The notes: a model not told the origin generated them from the sequence alone. DNA of 64,000 nt from Afipia massiliensis (GCF_014203115.1 NZ_JACHIJ010000009.1:39759-103758); one strand, 5' to 3'. Positions 29,210 through 40,702 are shown, counted from the first letter of the stretch. A program made the numbers and translations.

Positions 29210-30043
29210 ATGATCAGGGACATCCTCGTCAAGGTCGAGAGCGATCAGCCAAATGATCCCGCTCTTGATTATGCCGTCACAGTCGCCGAAGCATTCGACG
29301 CGCACCTTGCCTGCATTGCTTTCGGCGACCTGGTGAATATGCCGGCTTTCATGATGCCCGGCCTGCCCTCGGAAGCGCTTGCGGAAATACTGGCCGCCAG
29401 TGAAAAATCTGCCCGCGCGGCGGTCGAACGATTTGAGATGGCGGCGCAGCGACGTCTTATCTCGACTGAGCACCATCTTGTAACTCAAGGCGGTCTCAGC
29501 CCGGGCGAAGCCTTTGCGACGATGGCGCGGCGTTTCGATCTCAGCGTTCTTGAGCAGTCCGGGGCGGACGGCGCAAACAACGAACTTCTGATCGAAGCGG
29601 CCCTGTTCAGTTCCGGACGACCCGTGATGATCGTGCCCTACATCCAGAAAGCCGGGCTGAAGCTCGGCCACGTGCTGTGCTGCTGGGATGGAGGCGCCGC
29701 CGCCGCGCGCGCCATCAACGATGCTCTACCGTTCCTGAGAAAGGCTGAAACCGTTGAAATTGTGGTCGTCGTCACCGAGAGAGCCAAACATCCGAAGCGC
29801 GAAGTTCGAGGCGCCGAGATCGCAAGACATCTGGAACATCACGGCATCAAGGCCGAGGTCAAAACCATCTCGGGGTCTCATATCGATGTCACCGATTCAA
29901 TCCTGTCGCACGCTGCGGATTGCTCGGCCGACATGATCGTGATGGGCGGCTATGGGCATTCGCGCCTGCGCGAATTCGTGCTCGGCGGCGCGACGCGGGG
30001 CATCCTGTCCACGATGACCGTTCCGGTCTTCATGTCGCACTGA
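29210..30043 (+). CDS. Universal stress protein, tandem UspA type
   Basis: The 277-residue protein has two Usp folds. The second keeps the ATP-binding motif G-G-Y-G-H-S-R-L-R-E-F-V-L-G-G-A-T, while the first has lost it. Such two-domain proteins are cytoplasmic stress proteins. A GAGGGACC lies before the ATG at 29210. The divergent neighbour is ybaL; Usp proteins are often near ion transporters, but no direct link is shown. Confidence 0.9.
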   Translation: MIRDILVKVESDQPNDPALDYAVTVAEAFDAHLACIAFGDLVNMPAFMMPGLPSEALAEILAASEKSARAAVERFEMAAQRRLISTEHHLVTQGGLSPGEAFATMARRFDLSVLEQSGADGANNELLIEAALFSSGRPVMIVPYIQKAGLKLGHVLCCWDGGAAAARAINDALPFLRKAETVEIVVVVTERAKHPKREVRGAEIARHLEHHGIKAEVKTISGSHIDVTDSILSHAADCSADMIVMGGYGHSRLREFVLGGATRGILSTMTVPVFMSH

Positions 30044-30074
30044 ATGTCGCGGATGCGCCTCGAAGGCGCGTCCG

Positions 30075-32741
30075 CTAAGCGCCCATCGCGGCTTCGATCG
30101 CCTTCAGCGCTGCGTCCGCCTTCGCGCCATCGGGGCCGCCGGCCTGCGCCATGTCGGGACGGCCGCCGCCGCCCTTGCCGCCCAAGGCTTCCGACGCGAT
30201 CTTCACCAGATCGACCGCGCTGAAGCGCGAGGTCAGGTCCGCCGTGACGCCGACCACCGCGCCAGCCTTGCCGTCTTCGCCGACATTGATGATCGCGACA
30301 ACGCCGGAGCCGATCTGCTTCTTGCCGTCGTCGGCAAGGCTCTTGAGATCCTTCATCTCGATGCCCTGCACGGCGCGGCCGAGGAATTTCACATCGCCGA
30401 TGGTGCGGATGTCCGACGTCGCACCCGCACCGCCGCCCGCCGCGGCACCGCCGCCCATGGCCAGCTTCTTGCGCGCGTCAGACAACGCATTTTCGAGCTT
30501 CTTGCGTTCTTCGACGAGTGCGGCGATACGCGCCGGCAGATCGTCCAGCGTGGTTTTCAGCTCCGCCGCCGCTGCCTTCGCGGTGTGAATGGTCGCGTTC
30601 ACCGCGTGACGCGCATTGTTTCCGGTCAGCGCCTCGATGCGCCGCACGCCGGAGGCCACCGCGCTTTCGCCGCTGATGGAAATCAAACCGATGTCGCCGG
30701 TGCGCCGCACATGGGTGCCGCCACACAGTTCGACCGACCAGCCGAGCGCATTGCCCTGCCCCGCGCCCATCGACACCACGCGGACCTCGTCACCGTACTT
30801 TTCGCCGAACAGCGCGCGCGCACCGGAATCCCGCGCGTCGTCCACCGCCATCGAGCGGGTGACGACTTCGCCGTTCTCCAGCACGACATCGTTGGCGATG
30901 TCTTCAATACGGCGCAGTTCGTCCGCCGAAATCGGCTTGTTGTGGGCGAAATCGAAGCGCAGCCGCTCGGGAGCAACCAGCGAACCGCGCTGCGCGATGT
31001 GATCGCCCAGCACCTGACGCAGCGCCTCATGCAACAGATGCGTCGCGGAGTGATTGGCGCGGATCGATGTGCGCCGCGCGTGATCGACTTCGAGCTGCAG
31101 CGGCAAACCGGGTTTCACAACGCCCTGTTCGACGGTGCCGAGATGCACATAAAGATCGCCCGCCTTCTTCTGGGTGTCGGTGACGCGCACACGCACGCCC
31201 TCGCCGCTCAAAACACCGGTGTCACCGACCTGGCCGCCGGATTCCGCATAGAACGGCGTCTGGTTCATGACGATTGCGACGTTATCGCCGGTCGCGGCAG
31301 CTTCGATCTCCTTGCCGTCCTTCACCAAAGCGGTGACGACGCCTTCGGCGATCTCTGTATCGTAGCCCAAGAACTCACTCGCGCCGAGCTTCTCGCGCAG
31401 CGGAAACCAGATGTTCTCGGTCGCGGTGTCGCCGGACCCGGCCCACGCCGCGCGCGCTTTCTTGCGCTGCTGTTCCATCGCGTCGGTGAACGAGGCGATG
31501 TCGACGCCGATGCCGCGATTTCGCAGCGCATCCTGCGTGAGATCGAGCGGGAAGCCATAGGTGTCGTACAGCGTGAACGCGGTCTCGCCGTCGAACATGT
31601 CGCCCTTCTTCAGCGACGCGCTTTTCTCGTCCAGAATTGTGAGGCCGCGATCCAGTGTCTTGCGGAAGCGGGTTTCCTCCAGCTTCAGCGTTTCCTCGAT
31701 CAGGTTCTCGGCGCGCACCAGTTCGGGATAGGCCTGACCCATCTCGCGCACCAGCGCCCAGACGAGGCGATACATCAGCGGCTCTTTCGCCCCGAGCAAC
31801 TGCCCGTGGCGCATCGCGCGGCGCATGATCCGGCGCAGCACATAGCCGCGGCCTTCGTTCGACGGCAGCACGCCGTCGGAAATCAGGAACGACGACGCGC
31901 GCAGATGGTCGGCGATCACGCGCAGTGACGCCTTTTGTTCGCCCTGCGGATCGGCGCCGGTCAACTCGGCAATGGCTCGGATCAACGCGACAAACAGGTC
32001 GATCTCGTAGTTGTCGTGCTTGCCCTGCAGCACGGCGGCGATGCGCTCCAGACCCATGCCGGTGTCGATCGACGGCTTCGGCAGCGCAACGCGGTTGCCG
32101 GGCGCGATCTGGTCGAACTGCATGAACACAAGATTCCAGATCTCGATGAACCGGTCGCCGTCTTCCTCGAGCGAGCCGGGAGGGCCGCCCCAGATCTTGT
32201 CGCCGTGATCGAAAAAGATTTCGGAGCACGGACCGCACGGGCCGGTGTCACCCATCTGCCAGAAATTGTCCGAGGTCCCGATCCGGATGATTTTCGATTC
32301 GGGCAGGCCCGCGATCTTTTTCCAGAGTTTCGCAGCGTCCTCGTCCTCGGAATAAACCGTGACAAGCAGCCTGTCCTTCGGGAGGCTGTACTCCTTGGTG
32401 ATCAAATTCCAGGCAAGTTCGATGGCGCGCTCTTTGAAATAATCGCCGAACGAGAAGTTCCCGAGCATCTCGAAGAAGGTGTGATGCCGCGCGGTGTAGC
32501 CGACATTGTCGAGGTCGTTGTGCTTGCCGCCGGCGCGGACGCATTTCTGCGACGAGGTCGCGCGCTGATAGGGACGCTTCTCGAGCCCGGTGAACACATT
32601 CTTGAACTGCACCATGCCCGCATTGGTGAACATCAATGTCGGGTCGTTTCGCGGAACCAGCGGCGACGACGGCACGATGTCGTGGCCGTTTTTCGCGAAA
32701 TAATTCAGATACGCCGACCTGATCTCGTTAACGCCGCTCAT
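30075..32741 (-). CDS. alaS: Alanyl-tRNA synthetase
   Basis: The 888-residue enzyme has the class II catalytic domain ([20 protein letters not shown], then [16 protein letters not shown]), the [24 protein letters not shown] zinc/ATP region, and an editing domain with H-S-A-T-H and C-G-G-T-H metal ligands. It ends with a C-Ala domain ([16 protein letters not shown]). A hairpin at 30049-30075 (GCGGATGCGCC / GGCGCGTCCGC) touches its stop codon and lies between it and the convergent stress-protein gene. Two short repeats lie just upstream of its start. Confidence 0.97.
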   Translation of the reverse strand: MSGVNEIRSAYLNYFAKNGHDIVPSSPLVPRNDPTLMFTNAGMVQFKNVFTGLEKRPYQRATSSQKCVRAGGKHNDLDNVGYTARHHTFFEMLGNFSFGDYFKERAIELAWNLITKEYSLPKDRLLVTVYSEDEDAAKLWKKIAGLPESKIIRIGTSDNFWQMGDTGPCGPCSEIFFDHGDKIWGGPPGSLEEDGDRFIEIWNLVFMQFDQIAPGNRVALPKPSIDTGMGLERIAAVLQGKHDNYEIDLFVALIRAIAELTGADPQGEQKASLRVIADHLRASSFLISDGVLPSNEGRGYVLRRIMRRAMRHGQLLGAKEPLMYRLVWALVREMGQAYPELVRAENLIEETLKLEETRFRKTLDRGLTILDEKSASLKKGDMFDGETAFTLYDTYGFPLDLTQDALRNRGIGVDIASFTDAMEQQRKKARAAWAGSGDTATENIWFPLREKLGASEFLGYDTEIAEGVVTALVKDGKEIEAAATGDNVAIVMNQTPFYAESGGQVGDTGVLSGEGVRVRVTDTQKKAGDLYVHLGTVEQGVVKPGLPLQLEVDHARRTSIRANHSATHLLHEALRQVLGDHIAQRGSLVAPERLRFDFAHNKPISADELRRIEDIANDVVLENGEVVTRSMAVDDARDSGARALFGEKYGDEVRVVSMGAGQGNALGWSVELCGGTHVRRTGDIGLISISGESAVASGVRRIEALTGNNARHAVNATIHTAKAAAAELKTTLDDLPARIAALVEERKKLENALSDARKKLAMGGGAAAGGGAGATSDIRTIGDVKFLGRAVQGIEMKDLKSLADDGKKQIGSGVVAIINVGEDGKAGAVVGVTADLTSRFSAVDLVKIASEALGGKGGGGRPDMAQAGGPDGAKADAALKAIEAAMGA

Positions 32742-32770
32742 AATCGTCCAATCGCGCCCAAAAGCTCTAT

Positions 32771-32821
32771 GTTTGACGCGTTTTCTTCACGCGAACCGGG
32801 TCCCACTTCGCTCGAAAACGC
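32771..32821. repeat. Short dispersed repeat D, copy 1 (upstream of alaS)
   Basis: A 51-base unit starts GTTTGACGCGTTTTCTTCAC and has inverted ends GCGTTTTC / GAAAACGC. It is nearly identical to the unit between gcvH and gcvP (34900-34950). It begins 29 bases upstream of the alaS start and may be in its leader. Confidence 0.85.
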
Positions 32822-32828
32822 TCTCGAT

Positions 32829-32880
32829 GTTTGACGCATTTTCGTTACGCGAACCGGCAGCCGCCTCGCCCGAAAACGCC
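32829..32880. repeat. Short dispersed repeat D, copy 2 (tandem, diverged)
   Basis: This second unit follows copy 1 in the same orientation, with GCATTTTC / GAAAACGC ends and a changed middle (GAACCGGCAGCCGCCTCG). The following stretch up to the riboswitch (32881-33102, 222 bases) has no gene I can support; it must hold the promoters of gcvT and alaS. Confidence 0.75.
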
Positions 32881-33102
32881 CTGTTGCGCAGCCCGCCTTC
32901 AATGACGCGTGCAGCGCAGTTTGTCCTGCCCCGTTTCTAGACGGAACGGGCCTGCAATGTCCAGAAAGTGTGCACCAGATCAGCGGCTTGCAAGCAGTCT
33001 CAAGTGCGCCTCGAAGCTCGTTGATAATCTCGCAGTCGCGTTGACAGGGCCTCGAAAGGCGTGTTTCCCTGCTTATGTGAGCTATATGCTAAGCTGACAA
33101 GT

Positions 33103-33275
33103 CACGTCGGGAGAGACCGGCTTTATGCCGGCGCCGAAGGAGCAACCGCCCCGGAAACTCTCAGGCAAACGGACCGTGTGACTGACTGAAATCTGGAAAG
33201 AGATGCGGCCGGAACGTCCGGCGCGGCATCCGCCGACGGGATAATACTCTCAGGCGCAGCGACAGATGGGGCTTC
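33103..33275 (+). promoter_or_regulatory. Tandem glycine riboswitch upstream of gcvT
   Basis: Two consecutive glycine aptamers are visible. The first has GGGAGAGACC, CGCCGAAGGAGCAA and AAACTCTCAGGCAAACGGACC (written here in two parts); the second has GGAAAGAGATG, CGCCGACGGGATAATACTCT and CAGGCGCAGCGACAGATGGG. They are joined by a short linker of about 8-15 bases and lie 46 bases before the gcvT start. Glycine binding normally switches on the glycine cleavage genes. The expression platform, including CGGGAACCGTCCCG before the ribosome site CAGGAG, could control translation start. Confidence 0.93.
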
Positions 33276-33320
33276 GACAAGGTTTCGGGAACCGTCCCGG
33301 AATCCGTCAGGAGCCCAACC

Positions 33321-34499
33321 ATGCAAGCCGCCGAACGACATCCATCCTCCCCTGCCGACACTGCGCTGAAGCGCGTTCCGCTGCATGATCTCCATGTGGC
33401 GCGCGGCGGCAAGATCGTGCCGTTCGCCGGCTACGAGATGCCGGTGCAATACGCCGCCGGCGTGCTGAAGGAACATCTCCACACCCGCGCCTCCGCTGGC
33501 CTGTTCGACGTCTCCCATATGGGCCAGATCACGCTCACGGCGAAATCCGGCAAGGTCGAGGACGCCGCCCGCGCGCTGGAACGGCTGGTGCCGCAGGACA
33601 TTCTGGCCGTCCCGCACGGCCGCCAGCGCTATGCGCAGTTCACCAGCGATACCGGCGGCATTCTCGATGACCTGATGGTCGCGAACTTTGGCGATCACCT
33701 GTTCCTGGTGGTCAACGCCGCCTGCAAGATGGAAGACGAGGCGCATCTTCGCAAGCATCTGTCGGACGTCTGCATCATCGAGCCGCTCCCGGACCGCGCG
33801 CTGATCGCGCTGCAGGGCCCGAAGGCGGTCGAGGTTCTCAGCAAACATGCGCCGACGGTCGCCGCGATGCGCTTTATGGACGCCGGACCGCACAAGGTGC
33901 AAATCTCTGGTCGAGCCATCGACTGCTTCGTCTCGCGTTCGGGTTACACCGGCGAGGACGGATTCGAGATTTCGGTTCCAGCGAAAGACGTCGAGCGTGT
34001 CGCAACCACGCTGCTCGCCGATCCCGCCGTGCTGCCAATCGGCCTTGGCGCGCGCGACAGCCTGCGGCTCGAAGCCGGTCTCTGTCTCTATGGCCATGAC
34101 ATCGACACCACGACCACCCCGGTCGAAGGCGCGCTGGAATGGTCCGTACAAAAGAGCCGCCGCAACAGCGGCGCGCGGGCCGGCGGATTTCCCGGCGCGG
34201 ACACTATCCTGAAGCAGTTCGAGACCGGCGCATCGCGCCGCCGTGTCGGTCTGCGTGCAGAGGGCCGCGCGCCGGTGCGAGAGCACGCGTCGCTCTACGC
34301 CAGCGAAACCTCAACCGACAAAATCGGCACCGTCACATCCGGCGGCTTCGGGCCGACCCTGAACGCTCCGGTGGCGATGGGTTATCTGCCGACGTCCCTT
34401 TCCACCGAAGGCACCATCGTCTTCGCCGACGTGCGCGGGCAGCGCTTAGCCCTGCGCGTCTCAGCGATGCCGTTCGTACCCAACGGTTACAAACGATAG
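33321..34499 (+). CDS. gcvT: Glycine cleavage system T protein (aminomethyltransferase)
   Basis: The 392-residue protein transfers the methylene group from lipoyl-bound aminomethyl on GcvH to tetrahydrofolate. Landmarks are [30 protein letters not shown], the folate-site [11 protein letters not shown] and [26 protein letters not shown] precedes the ATG at 33321, directly after the glycine riboswitch. It is the first gene of gcvT-gcvH-gcvP. Confidence 0.97.
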   Translation: MQAAERHPSSPADTALKRVPLHDLHVARGGKIVPFAGYEMPVQYAAGVLKEHLHTRASAGLFDVSHMGQITLTAKSGKVEDAARALERLVPQDILAVPHGRQRYAQFTSDTGGILDDLMVANFGDHLFLVVNAACKMEDEAHLRKHLSDVCIIEPLPDRALIALQGPKAVEVLSKHAPTVAAMRFMDAGPHKVQISGRAIDCFVSRSGYTGEDGFEISVPAKDVERVATTLLADPAVLPIGLGARDSLRLEAGLCLYGHDIDTTTTPVEGALEWSVQKSRRNSGARAGGFPGADTILKQFETGASRRRVGLRAEGRAPVREHASLYASETSTDKIGTVTSGGFGPTLNAPVAMGYLPTSLSTEGTIVFADVRGQRLALRVSAMPFVPNGYKR

Positions 34500-34530
34500 C
34501 AACATCAACACTGCAAATGCTGAGGACACC

Positions 34531-34896
34531 ATGACCACGCTGTTTACCTCCGATCACGAATGGCTCCAGATCGACGGCGATGTCGCCACCATCGGCATCA
34601 CCGATTACGCGCAGACCCAGCTCGGCGACGTCGTGTTCGTCGAACTGCCGAAGGTCGGCCGCACGCTGAAGAAGGCCGAAGCCGCCGCTGTAGTCGAAAG
34701 CGTCAAGGCTGCGTCCGACGTTTATGCGCCGATCGCGGGTGAAGTGCTCGAGGTCAACGACTCCGTCGCCGCCGATCCGTCGCTGGTGAATTCCGATCCC
34801 GGCAAGGCCGCCTGGTTCTTCAAGCTACGTATCGCCAACAAGAGCGATCTCGACGGCCTGATGGATGAAGCCGCCTACAAGGCCCACACGGCTTAA
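34531..34896 (+). CDS. gcvH: Glycine cleavage system H protein
   Basis: This 121-residue lipoyl carrier protein shuttles intermediates between GcvP, GcvT and the L protein. The lipoylated lysine lies in [20 protein letters not shown], and the N-terminal [20 protein letters not shown] is typical. It begins 31 bases after gcvT. A 51-base repeat separates it from gcvP. Confidence 0.97.
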   Translation: MTTLFTSDHEWLQIDGDVATIGITDYAQTQLGDVVFVELPKVGRTLKKAEAAAVVESVKAASDVYAPIAGEVLEVNDSVAADPSLVNSDPGKAAWFFKLRIANKSDLDGLMDEAAYKAHTA

Positions 34897-34899
34897 TTT

Positions 34900-34950
34900 T
34901 TGGACGCGTTTTCTTCACGCGAACCGGTGCCCACTTCGCTCGAAAACGCT
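34900..34950. repeat. Short dispersed repeat D, copy 3 (between gcvH and gcvP)
   Basis: GGACGCGTTTTCTTCACGCG through GCTCGAAAACGC fills most of the 69-base gap between gcvH and gcvP. Its GCGTTTTC / GAAAACGC ends would form a hairpin in the operon mRNA. It matches copy 1 at 32771 almost exactly. The gcvP ribosome site GGAG lies just after it. Confidence 0.85.
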
Positions 34951-34965
34951 TTTAGGAGACACAGC

Positions 34966-37830
34966 ATGACCGCGCATCGCAAACCTGCCGAACCCGCTGT
35001 CGATTTCGTGCGCCGGCATATCGGCCCCTCATCGCGCGACATCGACGCCATGCTGCAAACCGTCGGCGCGTCGAGCCTTCAGGCGCTGATGAGCGAGACG
35101 CTGCCGGCGTCGATCCGGCTGAAGGCGCCGCTCGATCTCGGCAAGCCGCTCAGCGAAATCGACGCGATCACGCATATGCGCGGTATCGCCGCACGTAATC
35201 AGGTGTTCACCTCGCTGATCGGCCAAGGCTACTCGGGCACGGTCCTGCCGGCGGTGATCCAGCGCAACATCCTCGAAAGTCCCGCGTGGTACACGGCTTA
35301 CACACCGTATCAGCCCGAGATCAGCCAGGGGCGGCTGGAAGCGCTGTTCAATTTCCAGACCATGATCTGCGACCTCACCGGGCTCGACATCGCCAATGCG
35401 TCGCTGCTGGATGAGGGCACCGCGGCCGCGGAAGCCATGGCGCTCGCCGAGCGCTCGTCCTCGGTGAAGACCAAGGCGTTCTTCATTGATCATGAGGTGC
35501 ATCCGCAGACGCTGGCGGTGCTGCGCACCCGCGCCGAGCCGCTCGGCTGGTCGCTGATCGTCGGCGATCCCGCGCGCGATGTCGCAAGCGCCGACGTGTT
35601 CGGCGCGTTGTTCCAGTACCCCGGCACGCATGGCGGCCTCTTCGATCCGCGCGCAGCGATCACCGCATTGAAGGCAAAGGGTGCTATCACCGTCGTTGCC
35701 GCCGATCCGCTGGCGCTGACGCTGGTGGCATCTCCCGGCGATCTCGGCGCGGACATTGCGATTGGTTCGACGCAGCGCTTCGGCGTGCCGATGGGCTACG
35801 GCGGACCGCACGCCGCCTACATGGCGGTGAAGGATGCGCTGAAGCGCTCGCTGCCCGGCCGCATCGTCGGTCTGTCGGTGGATTCGCGCGGTGCGCCCGC
35901 CTATCGCCTCGCACTGCAGACCCGCGAACAGCACATCCGCCGCGAGAAGGCGACCTCGAACATCTGCACCGCGCAGGTGCTGCTGGCGGTAATCGCGTCG
36001 ATGTACGCGGTCTATCACGGCCCCGAAGGCCTGACGCACATCGCGCGGACCGTGCACCGGCGCGCAGCCGTGCTGGCTTTGGGCCTGCGCAAGCTCGGCT
36101 TCGCATCGCTGAACGACGCCTATTTCGACACGATCACTGTCGCTATCAACGGTCAGCGGCAAGCCATCATCTCCCACGCTGCCCATGAGAGCATCAATCT
36201 GCGGCTCAACGAGACCACCGTCAGCATCGCGCTGGACGAGACCACGACGCCTGCCGTCGTCGAGAGCGTGTGGCGCACCTTCGGCGGCAACCTCGTCTAT
36301 GCCGACATCGAGAAAGAGGCGCGCGACGCGCTGCCGCCTGCGCTCAATCGCACCAGCAAATTCCTGACCCATCCGGTGTTCCACGAGCACCGCTCGGAGA
36401 CCGAACTGTTGCGCTACATGCGCAAGCTCTCCGACCGCGATCTCGCGCTCGACCGCGCCATGATCCCGCTCGGCTCCTGCACCATGAAGCTGAACGCCAC
36501 CACCGAAATGATCCCGGTAACATGGCCGGAATTCGGCGGATTGCATCCGTTCGCGCCGAAAGAACAGGCGGCGGGCTATCACGCCATGTTCGCCACGCTG
36601 GAGAAGTGGCTCGCCGACATCACAGGCTATGACGCGGTGTCGCTGCAGCCGAATTCCGGCGCGCAGGGCGAATATGCCGGGCTGCTCGCGATCCGCGCCT
36701 ATCACGCCTCGCGCAACGAGCCGCACCGCAAGGTCTGCCTCATCCCCTCCTCGGCCCACGGCACCAATCCGGCGTCCGCCAGCATGGTCGGCATGGATGT
36801 GGTTGTCGTCGCCTGCGACGCGCGCGGCGACGTCGACGTGGAAGACCTGCGCAAGAAGGCCGACGAGCACGCGAACGACCTCGCCGCGGTGATGATCACC
36901 TATCCCTCGACCCACGGCGTGTTCGAGGAACACATCCGCGAGATTTGCGACATCGTTCATGGCCACGGCGGACAGGTCTATCTCGACGGCGCGAACCTCA
37001 ATGCGCAGGTCGGCCTCGCGCGGCCCGGCGACTACGGCGCGGACGTGAGCCATCTCAACCTGCACAAGACGTTCTGCATCCCGCACGGCGGCGGCGGACC
37101 GGGCATGGGCCCGATCGGCGTGAAGAAGCACCTCGCGCCGTTCCTTCCGGCGAATATCACGAACGATAGTGACGCTGTGGTTGGTCCCGTGTCGGCCGCG
37201 CCTTACGGATCGGCGTCGATCCTTGTGATCTCCTACATCTACATCCTGATGATGGGCGGCGAAGGCCTGACCCGCGCCACGGAAGTCGCGATCCTAAACG
37301 CGAACTACATCGCCAAACGTCTCGATCCGCATTTTCCGGTGCTGTATCGCAACCACAACGGCCGCGTGGCGCACGAGTGCATCGTCGATCCGCGCGGGCT
37401 CAAGGCGGGATCTGGCGTCACCGTGGACGACATCGCCAAGCGCCTGATCGACTACGGCTTCCATGCCCCGACCATGAGCTTCCCGGTGCCGGGCACGCTG
37501 ATGATCGAACCGACGGAATCCGAATCGAAGGCGGAACTGGATCGATTCTGCGACGCGATGATCGCGATCCGCCGCGAGATCGCCGACGTCGAATCCGGGC
37601 GTTTCAAAATCGAGGCGTCGCCGCTGCGCCACGCGCCGCACACCGTGCACGACATCGCGGAGGACAAGTGGGACCGGCCGTATTCGCGCGCGGAGGGCTG
37701 CTTCCCGGCCGGCACCTCGCGCACCGACAAGTACTGGTGTCCGGTCGGACGCGTCGACAATGTCCACGGCGACCGCAATCTGGTCTGCTCGTGCCCGCCG
37801 GTGGCGGATTACGCACAGGCTGCGGAGTAA
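34966..37830 (+). CDS. gcvP: Glycine dehydrogenase (decarboxylating), P protein
   Basis: The 954-residue PLP enzyme decarboxylates glycine and loads the aminomethyl group on GcvH. It is the single-chain form, with both halves of the ancestral duplication: [17 protein letters not shown] near the start, and the PLP lysine in [20 protein letters not shown] in the second half. TAGGAG precedes the ATG at 34966; the frame is open upstream through the repeat but is not coding. No gcvL (lipoamide dehydrogenase) is adjacent. Confidence 0.97.
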   Translation: MTAHRKPAEPAVDFVRRHIGPSSRDIDAMLQTVGASSLQALMSETLPASIRLKAPLDLGKPLSEIDAITHMRGIAARNQVFTSLIGQGYSGTVLPAVIQRNILESPAWYTAYTPYQPEISQGRLEALFNFQTMICDLTGLDIANASLLDEGTAAAEAMALAERSSSVKTKAFFIDHEVHPQTLAVLRTRAEPLGWSLIVGDPARDVASADVFGALFQYPGTHGGLFDPRAAITALKAKGAITVVAADPLALTLVASPGDLGADIAIGSTQRFGVPMGYGGPHAAYMAVKDALKRSLPGRIVGLSVDSRGAPAYRLALQTREQHIRREKATSNICTAQVLLAVIASMYAVYHGPEGLTHIARTVHRRAAVLALGLRKLGFASLNDAYFDTITVAINGQRQAIISHAAHESINLRLNETTVSIALDETTTPAVVESVWRTFGGNLVYADIEKEARDALPPALNRTSKFLTHPVFHEHRSETELLRYMRKLSDRDLALDRAMIPLGSCTMKLNATTEMIPVTWPEFGGLHPFAPKEQAAGYHAMFATLEKWLADITGYDAVSLQPNSGAQGEYAGLLAIRAYHASRNEPHRKVCLIPSSAHGTNPASASMVGMDVVVVACDARGDVDVEDLRKKADEHANDLAAVMITYPSTHGVFEEHIREICDIVHGHGGQVYLDGANLNAQVGLARPGDYGADVSHLNLHKTFCIPHGGGGPGMGPIGVKKHLAPFLPANITNDSDAVVGPVSAAPYGSASILVISYIYILMMGGEGLTRATEVAILNANYIAKRLDPHFPVLYRNHNGRVAHECIVDPRGLKAGSGVTVDDIAKRLIDYGFHAPTMSFPVPGTLMIEPTESESKAELDRFCDAMIAIRREIADVESGRFKIEASPLRHAPHTVHDIAEDKWDRPYSRAEGCFPAGTSRTDKYWCPVGRVDNVHGDRNLVCSCPPVADYAQAAE

Positions 37831-37851
37831 CACGCTCGGAGCTTCCAGGTC

Positions 37852-37972
37852 GTCGTCCCCGCGACCGCGGGGACCCAATCCCTGGACTGTGGTTCATGTG
37901 TCGAGCGCGCAACGCGCCAAACCAATGCAGGGGTTATGGGTCCCGGCTCGCGCTGCGCTTGGCCGGGACGAC
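37852..37972. repeat. Inverted-pair repeat C, diverged copy, after gcvP
   Basis: The left arm GTCGTCCCCGCGACCGCGGG starts the element; the right arm GGGTCCCGGCT ends in CCGGGACGAC. The middle holds an unrelated 60-70 bases. The right arm has an expanded loop compared with the copies at 57972 and 62875. It lies between the convergent ends of gcvP and recA. The rest of that gap (37973-38150) shows hairpins such as GCCCGGG-type stems but no gene. Confidence 0.75.
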
Positions 37973-38150
37973 GCGGAGAGAAACGCTGTCGCCCTGCTCT
38001 TCAAAACAAATCGGGCGCTGGGGATGTCGGCAACTCAACATCCACAACGCCCGTTTGCTTTCCGAAGGTGCGATGGATGCCCGAAAAGGATTCCCGTTCT
38101 TTTCGGATCGCACCCGAACCCGGGCGATGAAGCCCGAGCCGGAAATAGAT

Positions 38151-39239
<1,089 letters not shown>

Positions 39240-39340
39240 AGTGGTGCTCCTTATGAACGGGATTCGCCAGCCGGACAAACAAGCTGGCTGGCCTGCTGCC
39301 CCTGCGGCGGACCGGAATCAGGATCGATCCGATGGAACAA

Positions 39341-39376
39341 AATGTACCCCATTTGTTCTAAGTTCGCAATATGTTC
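39341..39376 (-). promoter_or_regulatory. recA promoter with overlapping LexA (SOS) box
   Basis: On the minus strand, GAAC-ATATTGC-GAAC (39362-39376) is an exact alphaproteobacterial LexA box. It overlaps a -35 TTGCGA (39364-39369), which is 17 bases from a -10 TACATT (39341-39346). LexA bound here would block the promoter directly. Confidence 0.88.
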
Positions 39377-39441
39377 TTTTTCGAGGACCGGTACTGGCCT
39401 GTTTTAATCCCCTAGTGGCCTATTTTGATTTTTAAAGTGGC

Positions 39442-39837
39442 CTAGTTTGCGGCGTATTGCTTATCGGTAAGCCACGCGCAGAAGGCCGCCGCGAGCGCCC
39501 AAGCCAGCGCATACAGCAGTCCAGCAAGCATCCATGAGGCGGACAAATGCGAGCGCCAAAATCCGAAGGCGCCTACGGCCAGAAAAGAAATTGCAGCCAG
39601 CCAAATGGGCCGATTTTCAACCTGACCACGGCTCAGGCCCCAATGTATCAAGCAGAGCAGCAGCCAAGGAATGAGCATTGTATAGTAAGCTAACGCAGCC
39701 CCGGCGATTGCCAGAAAGAACGACGGAGTTTCAATGCGCCCGCGCTCAAACGCGATGACGATTGGGCTCCCCACCAGCCAGAACAACAGTGGTGGTATCG
39801 GCGGCCCCGCAATTGCAAAAGTCAAAATTCGAATCAT
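39442..39837 (-). CDS. Hypothetical membrane protein with about four helices
   Basis: The 131-residue product is hydrophobic, with about four predicted membrane segments: an N-terminal one (FAIAGPPIPPLLFWLVGSPI), two in the middle and one near the C-terminus (WMLAGLLYALAWALAAAFC). I recognise no family. The base composition is lower in GC than that of its neighbours. There is no clear ribosome site before the ATG. It lies just upstream of the recA control region on the same strand. Confidence 0.55.
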   Translation of the reverse strand: MIRILTFAIAGPPIPPLLFWLVGSPIVIAFERGRIETPSFFLAIAGAALAYYTMLIPWLLLCLIHWGLSRGQVENRPIWLAAISFLAVGAFGFWRSHLSASWMLAGLLYALAWALAAAFCAWLTDKQYAAN

Positions 39838-39908
39838 GAGGCATTATAAGGCCGCCTCAGTTGGCGGCCCCTTTCTCAACCCATCGACCTGGACATAACG
39901 CATAAACG

Positions 39909-39934
39909 AAAAAAGAGGGCCGAAGCCCTCTTTT
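39909..39934 (-). terminator. Terminator after small exported protein copy 2
   Basis: On the minus strand, AAAAGAGGGC-TTCG-GCCCTCTTTT has a stable TTCG loop and ends in six T residues, 7 bases past the stop of the gene at 39941. The A run on the other side would let it work in both directions. Confidence 0.85.
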
Positions 39935-39940
39935 CAAAAC

Positions 39941-40252
39941 TCACAAGCGGCCAACGGGGCGCCAATTCCCGCCACCACCTCCGTGACCGTGTCCGTATCC
40001 GCGCCCCCGATGACGATCGTAGCGCGGTGCATGGCCATACCGGTGGCCATGGCCGTAACGCGGTCCGCTTCGATAGCCGTATCCGCGCGACTGGTAGCAA
40101 CGTCCGTAACGGTCACACACCAGGCGAACCTGATCTACGTTCGATTCGATGCCGCTCTTTGTGGTCAAGCCGTTCGGCATCGCTGACGCGGTTTCAGTGA
40201 CCGCAAGAATGCCGAGAGCGGCAAGTCCAACAAGGGCGAATGAGAATTTCAT
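39941..40252 (-). CDS. Small exported protein with V-C-D-x-x-G-R-C-Y motif, copy 2
   Basis: The 103-residue product has a Sec signal (KFSFALVGLAALGILAVTET, cleavage near ASA), then QVRLVCDRYGRCYQSRG and a tail rich in Gly, His and Arg with repeated R-Y-G-H units. The signal and cysteine motif match the protein at 14544-14858, though the tails differ. The His-rich tail could bind metal; this is inference. A strong terminator follows. Confidence 0.75.
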   Translation of the reverse strand: MKFSFALVGLAALGILAVTETASAMPNGLTTKSGIESNVDQVRLVCDRYGRCYQSRGYGYRSGPRYGHGHRYGHAPRYDRHRGRGYGHGHGGGGGNWRPVGRL

Positions 40253-40311
40253 TTCTTACTCCGGTATGTGATTCAAGTGAGCGCACATCGCCACCCAAAC
40301 ATGACCGCAAT

Positions 40312-40455
40312 ATGAGTTCCGCGCCGGTTACCTCCCCCCGCTTCCCGGCGGAGGGTTGTTTTTCGGTTCTGTCGGAAGATGAACAGGCATATAAAGCTGC
40401 GAGCGTTAACGTCGAACTCCTGCGTTCGGTAATGCGCGATGTCTCAGCCGGATGA
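40312..40455 (+). CDS. Possible 47-residue protein
   Basis: A small open frame reads SSAPVTSPRFPAEGCFSVLS and ends NVELLRSVMRDVSAG. The second half looks like an amphipathic helix with ordinary codon use. No ribosome site is clear, and the frame overlaps the next small gene's start by 17 bases, as coupled genes do. It may be noise. Confidence 0.3.
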   Translation: MSSAPVTSPRFPAEGCFSVLSEDEQAYKAASVNVELLRSVMRDVSAG

Positions 40456-40573
40456 TTTCTTCGATCCGCGTACTGAACCGCTTTCGGCGGCAGAGTGGTT
40501 CTTTTTATCGCTGGTCATTCTAGGCGGACTGCTTCTGATCGGAGCCACCGTCTATTACTCGCTGGTGTGGTAA
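40439..40573 (+). CDS. Small single-helix membrane protein (44 residues)
   Basis: ATG at 40439 opens a frame reading SQPDDFFDPRTEPLSAAEWF, followed by a hydrophobic helix (FLSLVILGGLLLIGATVYYS) and the end LVW. The acidic N-terminus and single C-terminal helix suggest an inner-membrane microprotein. It is below common gene-calling lengths. The start overlaps the previous small frame. No family is known to me. Confidence 0.5.
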   Translation: MSQPDDFFDPRTEPLSAAEWFFLSLVILGGLLLIGATVYYSLVW

Positions 40574-40702
40574 GATGATCCCAATGGCCTCGTTTTGCCC
40601 CGCGCGATTGTCATCAGCCGTCACCTGTCGCGGCTGACAAAGAATTGACCCCGATTCTGTGCGTCTGCCGCTAGGTTCTCCTGAACAAGGGAGGAAAAGC
40701 CA

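Noticed and set aside
30585..31928. A 447-codon open frame on the plus strand inside alaS
   Set aside because: It is antisense to alanyl-tRNA synthetase with no recognisable family.
35029..37131. A 700-codon open frame on the minus strand inside gcvP
   Set aside because: It is antisense to the conserved P protein and shows no domain, only Arg/Ala/Gly-rich text.
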